Source: Phycisphaeraceae bacterium (GTDB lineage: Bacteria; Planctomycetota; Phycisphaerae; Phycisphaerales; Phycisphaeraceae). From it: a stretch of 64,000 nucleotides of DNA. The DNA lies in contig JAVKCD010000003.1 in NCBI GenBank assembly GCA_040222855.1, forward strand, positions 372,001 to 436,000, read 5' to 3'. How positions within the stretch are numbered: the stretch's first letter is position 1; each line of letters begins with the position of its first letter. Shown here piece by piece: positions 34,417 to 42,522 of the stretch. Below the pieces are notes generated by a model that worked only from the letters and a program-made list of their open reading frames with translations, had not been told where the DNA came from and ran no database searches. Position numbers and translations under genes: made by a program.

Positions 34417-34422
34417 ATGGTA
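34417..34422 (-). promoter_or_regulatory. Putative -10 element, AEC transporter
   Basis: TACCAT on the minus strand, six bases before the ATG at 34410. No good -35. Confidence 0.35.
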
Positions 34423-34566
34423 ACGGGTCCTTGACGGCATGAAACCGGCGAGAAGTGCGTGGCTTAACAGATAGAAGCTCTTGACTCCGGTGCCGCAGGG
34501 TTCATGCTTGGGATGTCTGGCATGGAGCGATAGACTCCAAGACTGCACCAGCACAGTGGAGATGTG

Positions 34567-36201
34567 ATGCGATTGAGTTCAGGCCGATGGCTGTCCGGGG
34601 TAGTGGGGTTGCTGTTTGCTTGCACACCCGGGCTCGGCCAGGTCCTGCCATCGGTCTCGGGGCGGACGCTGACGCTGTCGACCGACTCGCGACACAAGCT
34701 GTTTGTCCCGGACGATCTGGTGATCGACAGCGGCATGGTGGACGTGCTGGTGCACTTCCACGGGGACCCGGCGACGGTGAACAACAACGCGGGCTACGCG
34801 GGGTTGAATGCGGTGATCGTGAACGTGAGCTACAGCGGGTTCTCGTCGGCGTACTCGACGCCTTTCAGTAACCCAACGCTGTTTGGTGATGTCCTTGACA
34901 GTGCATTGGTGTCGCTGCGCTCCTTGCCGGAGTTTGGGACGAACGCATCCTGGGACGATGTTTCGGTCTCATCGTTCAGTGCAGGGTACGGGGCGGTGCG
35001 TGAGATCCTCAAGCAGCCGGCTTACTTCGCCCAGATCGACGGGCTGCTGCTCGCTGACTCGTTGTACGCGTCGTTCACCAGCTCGACCAACACGACGCCG
35101 TCGGCGTCTCAGATGGCTCCGTTTGTGGCTTTCGCGCAGGCGGCGGCGGCTGGAACCAAGACGATGGTGGTGTCACACTCGCAGGTCCAGACCTATACCT
35201 ACGCAAACACGGCCGAGACCGCCGACGCATTGATCCAGGCCGTTGGTACGCGTGCGATCGGCACGAACCAGACCGGGCTGGGCTCACTGAGCTTCTACCG
35301 AACCGCATCGAAGGGACACTTCGAGGTCTGGGGAGCGACCGGTGCCAGCGCATCGGCGCACACCGAGCATCTTCGGTTCATGGCGGAGTGGCTGGACGAT
35401 CTGCCTTTTGATGTTGCTCCGAACCCTTCGAGCATCACGCTGGCGGACTTCGAGAGCGGAGAGGGAGTATTTAACTACTCACCTTTGTACTCGGGCAGCA
35501 ATCTCGGGATCGCGACGGCAATCGCGGACCGGGTGACCGATGAGGCGCACGAGGGTGTGGGGTCGCAGCGACTTGAGGTGGTGCAGGAACCGGGTGCGGA
35601 GGGATGGTTTCTGCGACATGTCGCCGGCGGGGCGACGCCGGTGAACAACGTGGCGTTTGCCTCCGAGGGCTGGATCGGGGTGTGGGTCAACACGCAGACG
35701 CAGGGGCTGACCGTTCGGATCGGGCTGGATGATCCAGACAGTGCCGACCTGTCGCTTGCCCAGCAGGTGGTCCCAGACGGCGCGTGGCACCTCTATCAGT
35801 GGGACCTCGATAATCCGGCATTGTGGGAGGCCTGGGCCTTTGGGGATGGCGAGATCGACGGCCCCACATCAACGCTCGATGCGCTGTTCTTCGAGGGCAC
35901 CTCGGACGCTGAGTTCTATATCGACGACCTCTACGTTGGCGATGCGTTCGTCGCTCCAGGCTTACCCGGGGATGCTGACCTGGATCAGATCGTGAGTCTG
36001 ACTGACCTGTCGGCGTTGGCGAGCCACTTCGGCATGTATGGCGGGTGGGCCGAGGGCAACTTCAACGGCGACAGCGTGATCGATCTGGTGGACCTCTCGA
36101 TTCTGGCCGCTCAGTTCGGGGGCGATGGGCCTGTCGTGCCGGAACCCGCTGGCGTCTTGGTCATGATGCTCGGGGCGGCGCTGACAAGACGGGTGTCCTG
36201 A
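34567..36201 (+). CDS. Secreted alpha/beta hydrolase-like protein with dockerin-like repeats and PEP-CTERM tail
   Basis: A 544-residue exported protein. Signal peptide to about residue 25 (ending near GLGQ). Residues ~30-280 form an esterase-like domain with VLVHFHGDPATV, the candidate nucleophile in SVSSFSAGYGAVRE and a late histidine in KGHFEVWG. Residues ~295-455 look like a carbohydrate-binding beta-sandwich (GWFLRHVAGG, WHLYQWDLDNP, FYIDDLYVG). Two calcium-loop repeats follow (GDADLDQIVSLTDLSALASH and FNGDSVIDLVDLSILAAQFG), then VVPEPAG and a hydrophobic tail. The nucleophile elbow is S-F-S-A-G rather than GxSxG. ATG at 34567 is favoured over GTG at 34564 by GGAG spacing. Confidence 0.8.
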   Translation: MRLSSGRWLSGVVGLLFACTPGLGQVLPSVSGRTLTLSTDSRHKLFVPDDLVIDSGMVDVLVHFHGDPATVNNNAGYAGLNAVIVNVSYSGFSSAYSTPFSNPTLFGDVLDSALVSLRSLPEFGTNASWDDVSVSSFSAGYGAVREILKQPAYFAQIDGLLLADSLYASFTSSTNTTPSASQMAPFVAFAQAAAAGTKTMVVSHSQVQTYTYANTAETADALIQAVGTRAIGTNQTGLGSLSFYRTASKGHFEVWGATGASASAHTEHLRFMAEWLDDLPFDVAPNPSSITLADFESGEGVFNYSPLYSGSNLGIATAIADRVTDEAHEGVGSQRLEVVQEPGAEGWFLRHVAGGATPVNNVAFASEGWIGVWVNTQTQGLTVRIGLDDPDSADLSLAQQVVPDGAWHLYQWDLDNPALWEAWAFGDGEIDGPTSTLDALFFEGTSDAEFYIDDLYVGDAFVAPGLPGDADLDQIVSLTDLSALASHFGMYGGWAEGNFNGDSVIDLVDLSILAAQFGGDGPVVPEPAGVLVMMLGAALTRRVS

Positions 36202-36212
36202 GTCGACATGAA

Positions 36213-36842
36213 TCAGGCTTGCGGCGCTTGCTGATCGATCTGCTGGTTGAGGGGGACTTGGTTGACGCCGGTGGAGACGCGGATGGCTTTCTGGAAGAAG
36301 AGGTTGTTGGGGATGCGGATGACGCCCCCTTCCTCGTGCTGCAAGACGGTGTAGAGCAGCGTAAAGTCGATGACCCTGCCTTTCATCGGTTCACCCATGA
36401 GTTCGATGGTGTCGCCGACCATGAAAGGTCGTGTAAACAGCAGGATGAAGCAGCACAGGAGGTTCGACAGGACCGACCAGACCGCGACAAAACCGATGGC
36501 GACCAGAGCGATCATGGCGGTGAGCGTGGTCCACGCATCCTGAAGAACGCCAAGCACCTGAAGGGTATAGAAGATGACGATGATGATCGTCATCCACCAA
36601 GTCAGTCGGTTCACGATCAGGGCAAGGCCGGGCGAGAGCCGGTGCTGGGTGACAAGCAGGCTGACCGATCGGCGCGTGATGCCGAACAGCACCACCGCGA
36701 TCAGCAGAACCAGACCGATCCGAGCGAGTTCGGGAGTGACGTTACTGATCATGGCGATAAAATCATCCGCGACGCCTTGACTTGCAGGAGGCTGCTGGGC
36801 GGGTGCTGGTGTTGCCTGAGCGAGAAGAAGGTTCGTGTGCAT
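36213..36842 (-). CDS. Small mechanosensitive channel (MscS-like)
   Basis: A 209-residue inner-membrane protein: a Gln/Pro-rich N-terminus, three membrane segments (about 40-60, 80-100, 105-135) and a beta domain with FTRPFMVGDTIELMGEPMKG and VIRIPNNLFFQKAI, the core of MscS-type channels. It is shorter than E. coli MscS (286) and lacks most of the C-terminal cage. A role in osmotic release is inferred. Convergent with the secreted hydrolase (11-base gap). Confidence 0.85.
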   Translation of the reverse strand: MHTNLLLAQATPAPAQQPPASQGVADDFIAMISNVTPELARIGLVLLIAVVLFGITRRSVSLLVTQHRLSPGLALIVNRLTWWMTIIIVIFYTLQVLGVLQDAWTTLTAMIALVAIGFVAVWSVLSNLLCCFILLFTRPFMVGDTIELMGEPMKGRVIDFTLLYTVLQHEEGGVIRIPNNLFFQKAIRVSTGVNQVPLNQQIDQQAPQA

Positions 36843-37030
36843 GGCTTGGGGTTGTCTCTATAAGGTCTTCGTGTTTGTGGCTTAGTCATCATTGTATAGG
36901 GTGAGAAGTCTGATTCCATGGCGGGTGACTGACTGTCGCGTTGCGAAAATTCTGCGATATTGATGACCCTCTCGGGCTAGGGGTCGGCCCATGTTGTTCA
37001 GCGTCATCGATGACGGTGAAAGGAGCCGGC

Positions 37031-38467
37031 ATGAGCATCGTGAATGAATCGGTCCGAGTCGGGTTGTTTGGCATCGGACTGGAAGCGTACTGGTCGCAGT
37101 TCGAGGGGCTGGAGCAGAAGCTCAAGGGCTATCTCGGTGTCACCGCGTCACGACTCGAGCGACCGGGCGTCGAGGTCGTGAACCTCGGGTTGATCGACAC
37201 CGTGGAGAAGGCGTTTGAAGCCAGCCATCGTTTCCGCCGTGAAGATGTGGACCTGATCGTGCTTCATGTCACGACGTATGCGTTGTCGTCGACGGTCCTG
37301 CCGGTGGTGCGTCGCGCTGGCGTCCCGGTGATTGTCCTCAACGTCCAGCCGGAACGGGCGATCGACTACGCCAGCTTCAACAAGCTGGGCGATCGAACGA
37401 AAATGACCGGCACCTGGCTGGCGTCGTGCGGGGCGTGTCCGGTTCCCGAGATCGCCAACGTGTTCAACCGGGCAGGGGTGTCGTTTCATCAGGTCACGGG
37501 CGTGCTGGAAGCCTCGGATGCGTGCTGGACCGAGCTGGGGGCGTGGGTCGAGGCGGCCAGGGTCAAGCACGTCATGGAGCACAACCGGCTGGGCGTCATG
37601 GGGCATTACTACAACGGGATGCTCGACATCTACTCGGACATGACCCAGCAGCTCGCAGCCTTCGGCGGGCACGTCGAGATCGTCGAGATCGACGAGCTGG
37701 CAGAGCTTCGACGTGAGGTCAGCGACGGGGAAGCACGCGAGCGGGTCGATGTGTTTCGAGAGGTGTTCGAGGTGCAGGCGGATTGCGCCGAGGATGAGTT
37801 GGTCCGAGCCGCCGGCACGAGTGTGGCGCTCGATCGGCTGGTAGACGAGCGGAAGCTGGGGTCGATGGCGTACTTCTATCACTCGGTGCCCGGGCACGAG
37901 CACGAGGACGTGATCTCGTCGATCATCCTGGGCACATCGCTGCTGACAGGTCGAGGCGTTCCCGTGGCTGGTGAATACGAGATCAAGAACGCGCAGGCGA
38001 TGAAGATTCTTGACAGCTTCGGTGTGGGCGGTTCCTTCACCGAGTACTACGCGATGGACTTCGATGATGATGTCGTACTCATGGGTCACGATGGGCCGGG
38101 GCATCTGCGGATCGCTGAGGGCAAGACAAAGGTGCGCCCGCTGGAGGTCTATCACGGCAAGGTGGGTCGCGGTCTGTCAGTCGAGATGAGCGTGAAGCAC
38201 GGCGACGTCACCCTGCTGTCGGCCGTGCAGCGAAAAGACGGGACGCTGGCGTTGCTGGTCGCGGAGGGGCAGTCGGTGCCAGGCCCGATCCTGGAGATCG
38301 GGAATACCAACAGCCGGTATCGCTTTAGCATCGGCGCGAAGGCCTTTGTCGAAGCGTGGAACCAGCAGGGGCCGGCGCACCACTGCGCCATTGGCGTAGG
38401 TCGCGTGGCCGATCGGATCGACAAGCTCGGTAAGTTGTTGGGGCTTGAGGTGGTCCGGGTGTGCTAG
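37031..38467 (+). CDS. L-arabinose/L-fucose isomerase-like protein
   Basis: A 478-residue sugar-isomerase-fold protein. It has VDLIVLHVTTYALSSTVLPVV, YYNGMLDIYSDMTQQLAAFG, and the metal-site candidates in GEYEIKNAQAMKIL, GGSFTEYYAMDFDDDVVLMGHDGPGH and PAHHCAIGVG, in the order of the AraA glutamates and histidines. Identity with AraA is not obvious enough to assign L-arabinose as substrate. The frame extends upstream, but the ATG at 37031 has AGGAG five bases before it. It is convergent with the Gfo/Idh gene of the disaccharide operon. Confidence 0.8.
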   Translation: MSIVNESVRVGLFGIGLEAYWSQFEGLEQKLKGYLGVTASRLERPGVEVVNLGLIDTVEKAFEASHRFRREDVDLIVLHVTTYALSSTVLPVVRRAGVPVIVLNVQPERAIDYASFNKLGDRTKMTGTWLASCGACPVPEIANVFNRAGVSFHQVTGVLEASDACWTELGAWVEAARVKHVMEHNRLGVMGHYYNGMLDIYSDMTQQLAAFGGHVEIVEIDELAELRREVSDGEARERVDVFREVFEVQADCAEDELVRAAGTSVALDRLVDERKLGSMAYFYHSVPGHEHEDVISSIILGTSLLTGRGVPVAGEYEIKNAQAMKILDSFGVGGSFTEYYAMDFDDDVVLMGHDGPGHLRIAEGKTKVRPLEVYHGKVGRGLSVEMSVKHGDVTLLSAVQRKDGTLALLVAEGQSVPGPILEIGNTNSRYRFSIGAKAFVEAWNQQGPAHHCAIGVGRVADRIDKLGKLLGLEVVRVC

Positions 38468-38486
38468 CACAAGCCCGCATCGTGAG

Positions 38487-39497
38487 CTAGATTTCGATTC
38501 GTGCGACGCTTTCGCTGGTACCCGATTCTGCTGACCGGTACGCGGCATCCATGACAGCGACCTCGTTGAGGCAGGCGGCAAGGTCTTCTTTGACTTCAGC
38601 GGGGTCGAGTCGTTGCTCGACGATGGCCAGGAGACGCTCTATCCGATCCGGCAGCGCCTCGGCTTTGGGCAGAGGCGTTGGCTTCTGGTTGTTGGACACG
38701 GCGTGTGGTTGACCATCGATAAAAGTGAGGGCGGCTTCGGCGCCCCAGAGCTCGAGGCCGGAGTTGGACGAGTGCTGGACCCACGAGGCTTCGGCGCGGC
38801 CGATGATGTTGTCAGCGAGTTTCATGTGGATCACGCCATAGTCATCGACATCGGGGTAGATCGAAGTGACGTTGCTGATGTCGGCCCAGACGCTGACGAC
38901 CGGGCCGCAGAGACGCAGCAGCCAGTGGACAGCATGAGCCCCCATATCCATGAGGGCGCCACCCCCAGAGAGTTCTGGCTGCGTGAACCACTGGAGGTCG
39001 GGGCTGTCGAACCAGCGGCCATAGCAGGCGTGGTGGCTGTTGCGCACAAAAGCGTGGGTGATGCGGCCAAAGGTCCCGGCATGAACAGCTTGCTGGACGG
39101 CCTGATTCTCAGCGAAAAACGGGAAGAAGTAGCCGGAGCACAGCGGGGTTTTGTGCTGCTTGATGAGCCGGGCGATGCGCTGCGCATCGGCGAGCGAGGT
39201 GCTGATGGGCTTCTCACAGAAAACAGGCTTGCCGACCGGCAGAGCCTTCTCCAGCAACGCCGTGTGGCGTGTGTTGGCATCACAGATGACAAAGGCATCG
39301 ATCTGATCATCGGCGAGCAGGTTGTCGATGTTGTCGATGAACGTGGCATCGGCCTGATCGGCATATTTTTGGCCGCGCTGCGGGGTGTCATCCCAGATCG
39401 CCTTGATGGTCGCGTCCACATCGGATGATGTGAGGTGCTTGATGAAGGCGTCGGTGTGGATGTGCGCGGTGGACAAGAAGGCGATGCGTGCAGTCAT
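38487..39497 (-). CDS. Gfo/Idh/MocA-family oxidoreductase
   Basis: A 336-residue NAD(P)-dependent sugar or cyclitol dehydrogenase. The N-terminal Rossmann part begins RIAFLSTAHIHTDAF (the usual GxGxxG is degraded), with the family motif PVFCEKPISTSLADAQ at about 90-105; the C-terminal part has GGGALMDMGAHAVHWLLRLCG with the catalytic-region histidine. It is the last gene of the minus-strand operon 42480-38487, 30 bases after the GT4 gene, suggesting a role in handling the same sugar. GGAG lies eight bases before the ATG. Confidence 0.85.
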   Translation of the reverse strand: MTARIAFLSTAHIHTDAFIKHLTSSDVDATIKAIWDDTPQRGQKYADQADATFIDNIDNLLADDQIDAFVICDANTRHTALLEKALPVGKPVFCEKPISTSLADAQRIARLIKQHKTPLCSGYFFPFFAENQAVQQAVHAGTFGRITHAFVRNSHHACYGRWFDSPDLQWFTQPELSGGGALMDMGAHAVHWLLRLCGPVVSVWADISNVTSIYPDVDDYGVIHMKLADNIIGRAEASWVQHSSNSGLELWGAEAALTFIDGQPHAVSNNQKPTPLPKAEALPDRIERLLAIVEQRLDPAEVKEDLAACLNEVAVMDAAYRSAESGTSESVARIEI

Positions 39498-39527
39498 GGT
39501 CGGCGCTCCAAGGTGAGGAGCCGTAGT

Positions 39528-40826
39528 CTACTCTTCAGTGGTCGAAGCCTCGGTGCGATCGTATCGCCCGAGGAGCCGGTTGAAGATTGTGAGGGTGCGC
39601 TTGGCGATACCGGTCCAGCCAAACTGCCGGCGGGCGAAGCGGGCCCCCTCAATCGAGAGGCGCTGACCGAGTTGCGGGTAGAGCATCGGCGAGGCAAGCG
39701 CGGCGGCGTACATGTAGGGTTGTTTGGGGTCGGCGTACAGGGCGTGGGTGCCGTAGTTGATGACCTCATGGAGACCGCCATGAACGGTGACAACGGTCGG
39801 TGTCCCGCAGGCCATGGCCTCGATCGCGGTCATCCCGAAGGGTTCGTACCGGGAGCACATGGCGAAGACCGAGGCGGCGCGGTAGTGATCGGCCAGCTCA
39901 CCATCAGGGACATAGCCCCGCCACTTGATATGTCGAGCCACACCTTCACCCTTGGCGATCTCCTTGAGCTGATTGACTTTCTTGCGGTCACGCTCGGAGT
40001 TGGCCCCCGCAGCGATCACAACCCGGGCTTTAGGCAGAACCTGGCGAAGGTAAGGAAGCGAGCGGATGAGCAGGTCGTAGCCTTTGTTGGTGGCGACCCG
40101 GCCCACGGCGTAGACGTCGTGCTCGTTGAAGCCGAGTCGCTTACGGATGGCGGCAAGTCGGGCGGGTTGGGCGGGCATAAAGCGAGCCTCATCGATGCCC
40201 GGAGGAATCATGGTCATGTGCTCGTTGGGGACGGCGTAATCGGCTTCCAGGATGTCGACCTGCTGGTCGGTCGTCGCAATGACATGGTCACAGTTGCGAT
40301 AGACGAGAAACTCCTTGTCGATGCGCTCGTCGAAGCGATAGCCGTCATCAACTTTCTGTCCGGCGTCCTTCATGCCCTTACGTTTCCAGGAGCCGAGCGA
40401 GTGTGGCGTGTGGACGTGGGGGACCTCGAGTTCCTCAGCGATCCGCTGACCGGACCAGCCAGCATCCCAGTAGTGGCTGTTGACGACCTCGTACTGGAGC
40501 TTGTTCTCACGGACCCAGGCCAGCGTGTTGGTGACGAAGTCGGCGATGTGATCGTGCATGTCCTCTTTGCGGATGAACTTCGGCCCGCCAAAGGGAATCC
40601 GAACGACGCGCAGACCGTCCGAGATCCGGTCAACGGCAGGCTGGCGCTCAAACCGGCGGGTGAGGAGGTCAACTTTGTAGCCGAGACGGCGGAAGCGCTT
40701 GGCGAGTTCGAGGACAAACACGACCTGCCCGCCCGTGTCGGGCGTGCCGAGTTGTGGGGTGCCCGCGACGTAGCCATGAACCGAGATCATCAGAATGGAA
40801 CCGGCATACTTTTCAGACTTGGCCAT
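39528..40826 (-). CDS. GT4 glycosyltransferase, sucrose-phosphate/mannosylfructose-phosphate synthase-like
   Basis: A 432-residue retaining glycosyltransferase. The N-terminal motif LGTPDTGGQVVFVLELAKRF at about 26-45 is typical of sucrose-phosphate synthases, sucrose synthases and Agrobacterium mannosylfructose-phosphate synthase. The donor site has VGRVATNKGYDLLI and the paired glutamates in CSRYEPFGMTAIEAMACGTP. Such enzymes join glucose or mannose to fructose-6-phosphate. The next upstream gene is an SPP-type phosphatase and the one before it a PfkB kinase, which supports a disaccharide-phosphate product. GGAG lies six bases before the ATG. Confidence 0.85.
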   Translation of the reverse strand: MAKSEKYAGSILMISVHGYVAGTPQLGTPDTGGQVVFVLELAKRFRRLGYKVDLLTRRFERQPAVDRISDGLRVVRIPFGGPKFIRKEDMHDHIADFVTNTLAWVRENKLQYEVVNSHYWDAGWSGQRIAEELEVPHVHTPHSLGSWKRKGMKDAGQKVDDGYRFDERIDKEFLVYRNCDHVIATTDQQVDILEADYAVPNEHMTMIPPGIDEARFMPAQPARLAAIRKRLGFNEHDVYAVGRVATNKGYDLLIRSLPYLRQVLPKARVVIAAGANSERDRKKVNQLKEIAKGEGVARHIKWRGYVPDGELADHYRAASVFAMCSRYEPFGMTAIEAMACGTPTVVTVHGGLHEVINYGTHALYADPKQPYMYAAALASPMLYPQLGQRLSIEGARFARRQFGWTGIAKRTLTIFNRLLGRYDRTEASTTEE

Positions 40827-40844
40827 GCAGAGTCTCCGTCGTGT

Positions 40845-41558
40845 TTACGCGCATAAGGCACCATAAGCGATCAGGCCTTCGATGATGCCAGCGGCGAAGT
40901 TTTTTTGCGCGATGTGAACTCGGGCTGGATCGATGTGCTGCCGCAGTTCCTCTCGGGCGTTCCCGACAACGACCCCTTTGAGAGCGATGTCGAACATCGC
41001 GCGATCGTTAGCCGAGTCGCCCGCGACAACGACGCGATCGAGCGGGACCCCGAGTTGACTGGCGAGGTACAGGGTCGCGGTGCCCTTGCCCGCGTCAGGC
41101 GGGAGGATGTCGAGATCACAGTGCCCTGAGATGACGATCATCGCAGGGCCGACGCCGCGGATCACCTGTTGAACCCGCTCGTGATCAGCATGTTCAGGAA
41201 TTGCGAAGCTGGCCTTATAGGGCGTCTGCATGATCGGGTCGTGCGGCGTCCACCCCCGCTCGGAGGCCAGCTTGTCGAAGGGTTCACGAGACCAGGAGCC
41301 GAACCGCCGGGCCCAGTCGGGATCGTCCTGGTCACCAACACGAACCTGAGTGCCCATCGCGGTAATCGTCGCCGCCGGCCGCCAGGGACCACGACCTTCG
41401 AGCGTCGGCCGAACACTCGCCCACGGGCGGCTTGAATTCAGGGCGATGGGGACCTTGTTCTCAGCTGCCAGCCGGATCAGGCGCTCGGTGGCGCGATCGT
41501 CGCCCAGAAATGTGTCGTCGATGTCGCTGACGAGAAGCCAGGGGGTCGTGTCGGTCAT
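40845..41558 (-). CDS. SPP-type HAD phosphatase (sucrose-/mannosylfructose-phosphate phosphatase-like)
   Basis: A 237-residue HAD-superfamily phosphatase. It starts with the nucleophile motif LLVSDIDDTFLGD (D-x-D at about 12-14), has the threonine/serine motif ALNSSRPWASV, the cap segment GHCDLDILPPDAGKGTATLYL and the acidic motif VVAGDSANDRAMF. The LDILP..GKG..L layout is that of sucrose-phosphate phosphatases. It lies 18 bases upstream of the synthase-like GT4 and 7 bases downstream of the PfkB gene, so it probably dephosphorylates the GT4 product. Confidence 0.87.
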   Translation of the reverse strand: MTDTTPWLLVSDIDDTFLGDDRATERLIRLAAENKVPIALNSSRPWASVRPTLEGRGPWRPAATITAMGTQVRVGDQDDPDWARRFGSWSREPFDKLASERGWTPHDPIMQTPYKASFAIPEHADHERVQQVIRGVGPAMIVISGHCDLDILPPDAGKGTATLYLASQLGVPLDRVVVAGDSANDRAMFDIALKGVVVGNAREELRQHIDPARVHIAQKNFAAGIIEGLIAYGALCA

Positions 41559-41565
41559 GAGTGGC

Positions 41566-42480
41566 TCAAGCCTCGATCAGTTCATCGGGCAGTTTAGGGG
41601 TCGCACCAACCCGTGTGGCAACGTAAGCGCCGACGCGGTTCATGTGGGTGGCGATACGGCGCGGGTCTCGGCTGCGGAGCAGACCCGCGATGAGGGCGGC
41701 GTTGGTCGAGTCGCCAGCGCCCACAGTGTCGGCACCTCGCTCGGGCTCGAACGATGCGGGCGCACCCTCGAAGCGCCCTGACGGTGTGAAGAGGATGCAG
41801 CCGTGCTCGCCGCGCGTAAGCGAGAGCAGTTGGAGGTCGTACTTCCGGAGCATGGCTACTGCCCGATCATCGTCCCCATCGCCAGCCTTGATGCCGAGCG
41901 ATTGGTCGAGCTCAGCAAGCTCTTCCTGATTGACCTTAGCGTGGCTAGCAAGGGTCAGGCTCTGATGAATAAGTTCGCTTGTGTAATGGTTCTGCCGCAG
42001 GTTGACGTCAAAAAGTCGGATACCCGGGCAGGCAGCGACGATCGCCTGGATGCTCGATCGGCTGGGCTCGGCCCGTTGGGCGAGAGAGCCGAAGAGCACA
42101 GCGGAGGCTCTCGCCGCCTGCTCAAGGGCGCTGTCGTTGGCTTCGATAGCATCCCAGGCGGCATCTTGCTCGATCTCGAACGTGGCATGGCCCGCAGAAT
42201 CCAGCGTGACCACGGCGCGTCCGGTGCGACGAGAAGCGTCCGTCTGAAGCAGGTCCAGGGCCAGACCTCTGGCCAGAACCTGCTCGGCCAAGAGACCGCC
42301 CAGGCGATCCCGGCCGACTCGAGAGACGATGCTCACTTCGGTTTCGACGCCCGGGAGGAGTTGCCGGGTGTGGACGGCCGCGTTGACGGGTGCTCCGCCC
42401 AGCACTTCGTGGTCCTCGAACACGTCAAAGAGGGCTTCGCCTACGGCGAGCACGAGGCTGTGGTTCGGGTTAAGGTCCAT
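41566..42480 (-). CDS. PfkB-family carbohydrate kinase, fructokinase-like
   Basis: A 304-residue ribokinase-fold sugar kinase. The N-terminal signature VLAVGEALFDVFEDHEVLGG and LGGAPVNAAVHTRQL match fructokinases, and the C-terminal signature DTVGAGDSTNAALIAGLL contains the catalytic aspartate. It opens the operon that includes the phosphatase, GT4 and Gfo/Idh genes, and would supply fructose-6-phosphate to the GT4. TAACTT lies exactly six bases before the ATG, with TTGTGC 16 bases further, so a leaderless message is likely. Confidence 0.88.
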   Translation of the reverse strand: MDLNPNHSLVLAVGEALFDVFEDHEVLGGAPVNAAVHTRQLLPGVETEVSIVSRVGRDRLGGLLAEQVLARGLALDLLQTDASRRTGRAVVTLDSAGHATFEIEQDAAWDAIEANDSALEQAARASAVLFGSLAQRAEPSRSSIQAIVAACPGIRLFDVNLRQNHYTSELIHQSLTLASHAKVNQEELAELDQSLGIKAGDGDDDRAVAMLRKYDLQLLSLTRGEHGCILFTPSGRFEGAPASFEPERGADTVGAGDSTNAALIAGLLRSRDPRRIATHMNRVGAYVATRVGATPKLPDELIEA

Positions 42481-42486
42481 CTCCCG

Positions 42487-42514
42487 AAGTTAGCAGCCAG
42501 GCACGAGAGCACAA
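42487..42514 (-). promoter_or_regulatory. Putative promoter of the disaccharide operon
   Basis: Minus strand: TTGTGC (42514-42509), 16 bases, TAACTT (42492-42487), six bases, ATG at 42480. It fills the 42-base gap to the divergent GH32-like gene, so both genes share this control region. Confidence 0.5.
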
Positions 42515-42522
42515 GCGCAGGT

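Noticed and set aside
39528-40826. GT4 as true sucrose synthase
   Set aside because: At 432 residues it is about half the length of sucrose synthases and lacks their N-terminal region; the phosphatase neighbour favours a phosphorylated product.
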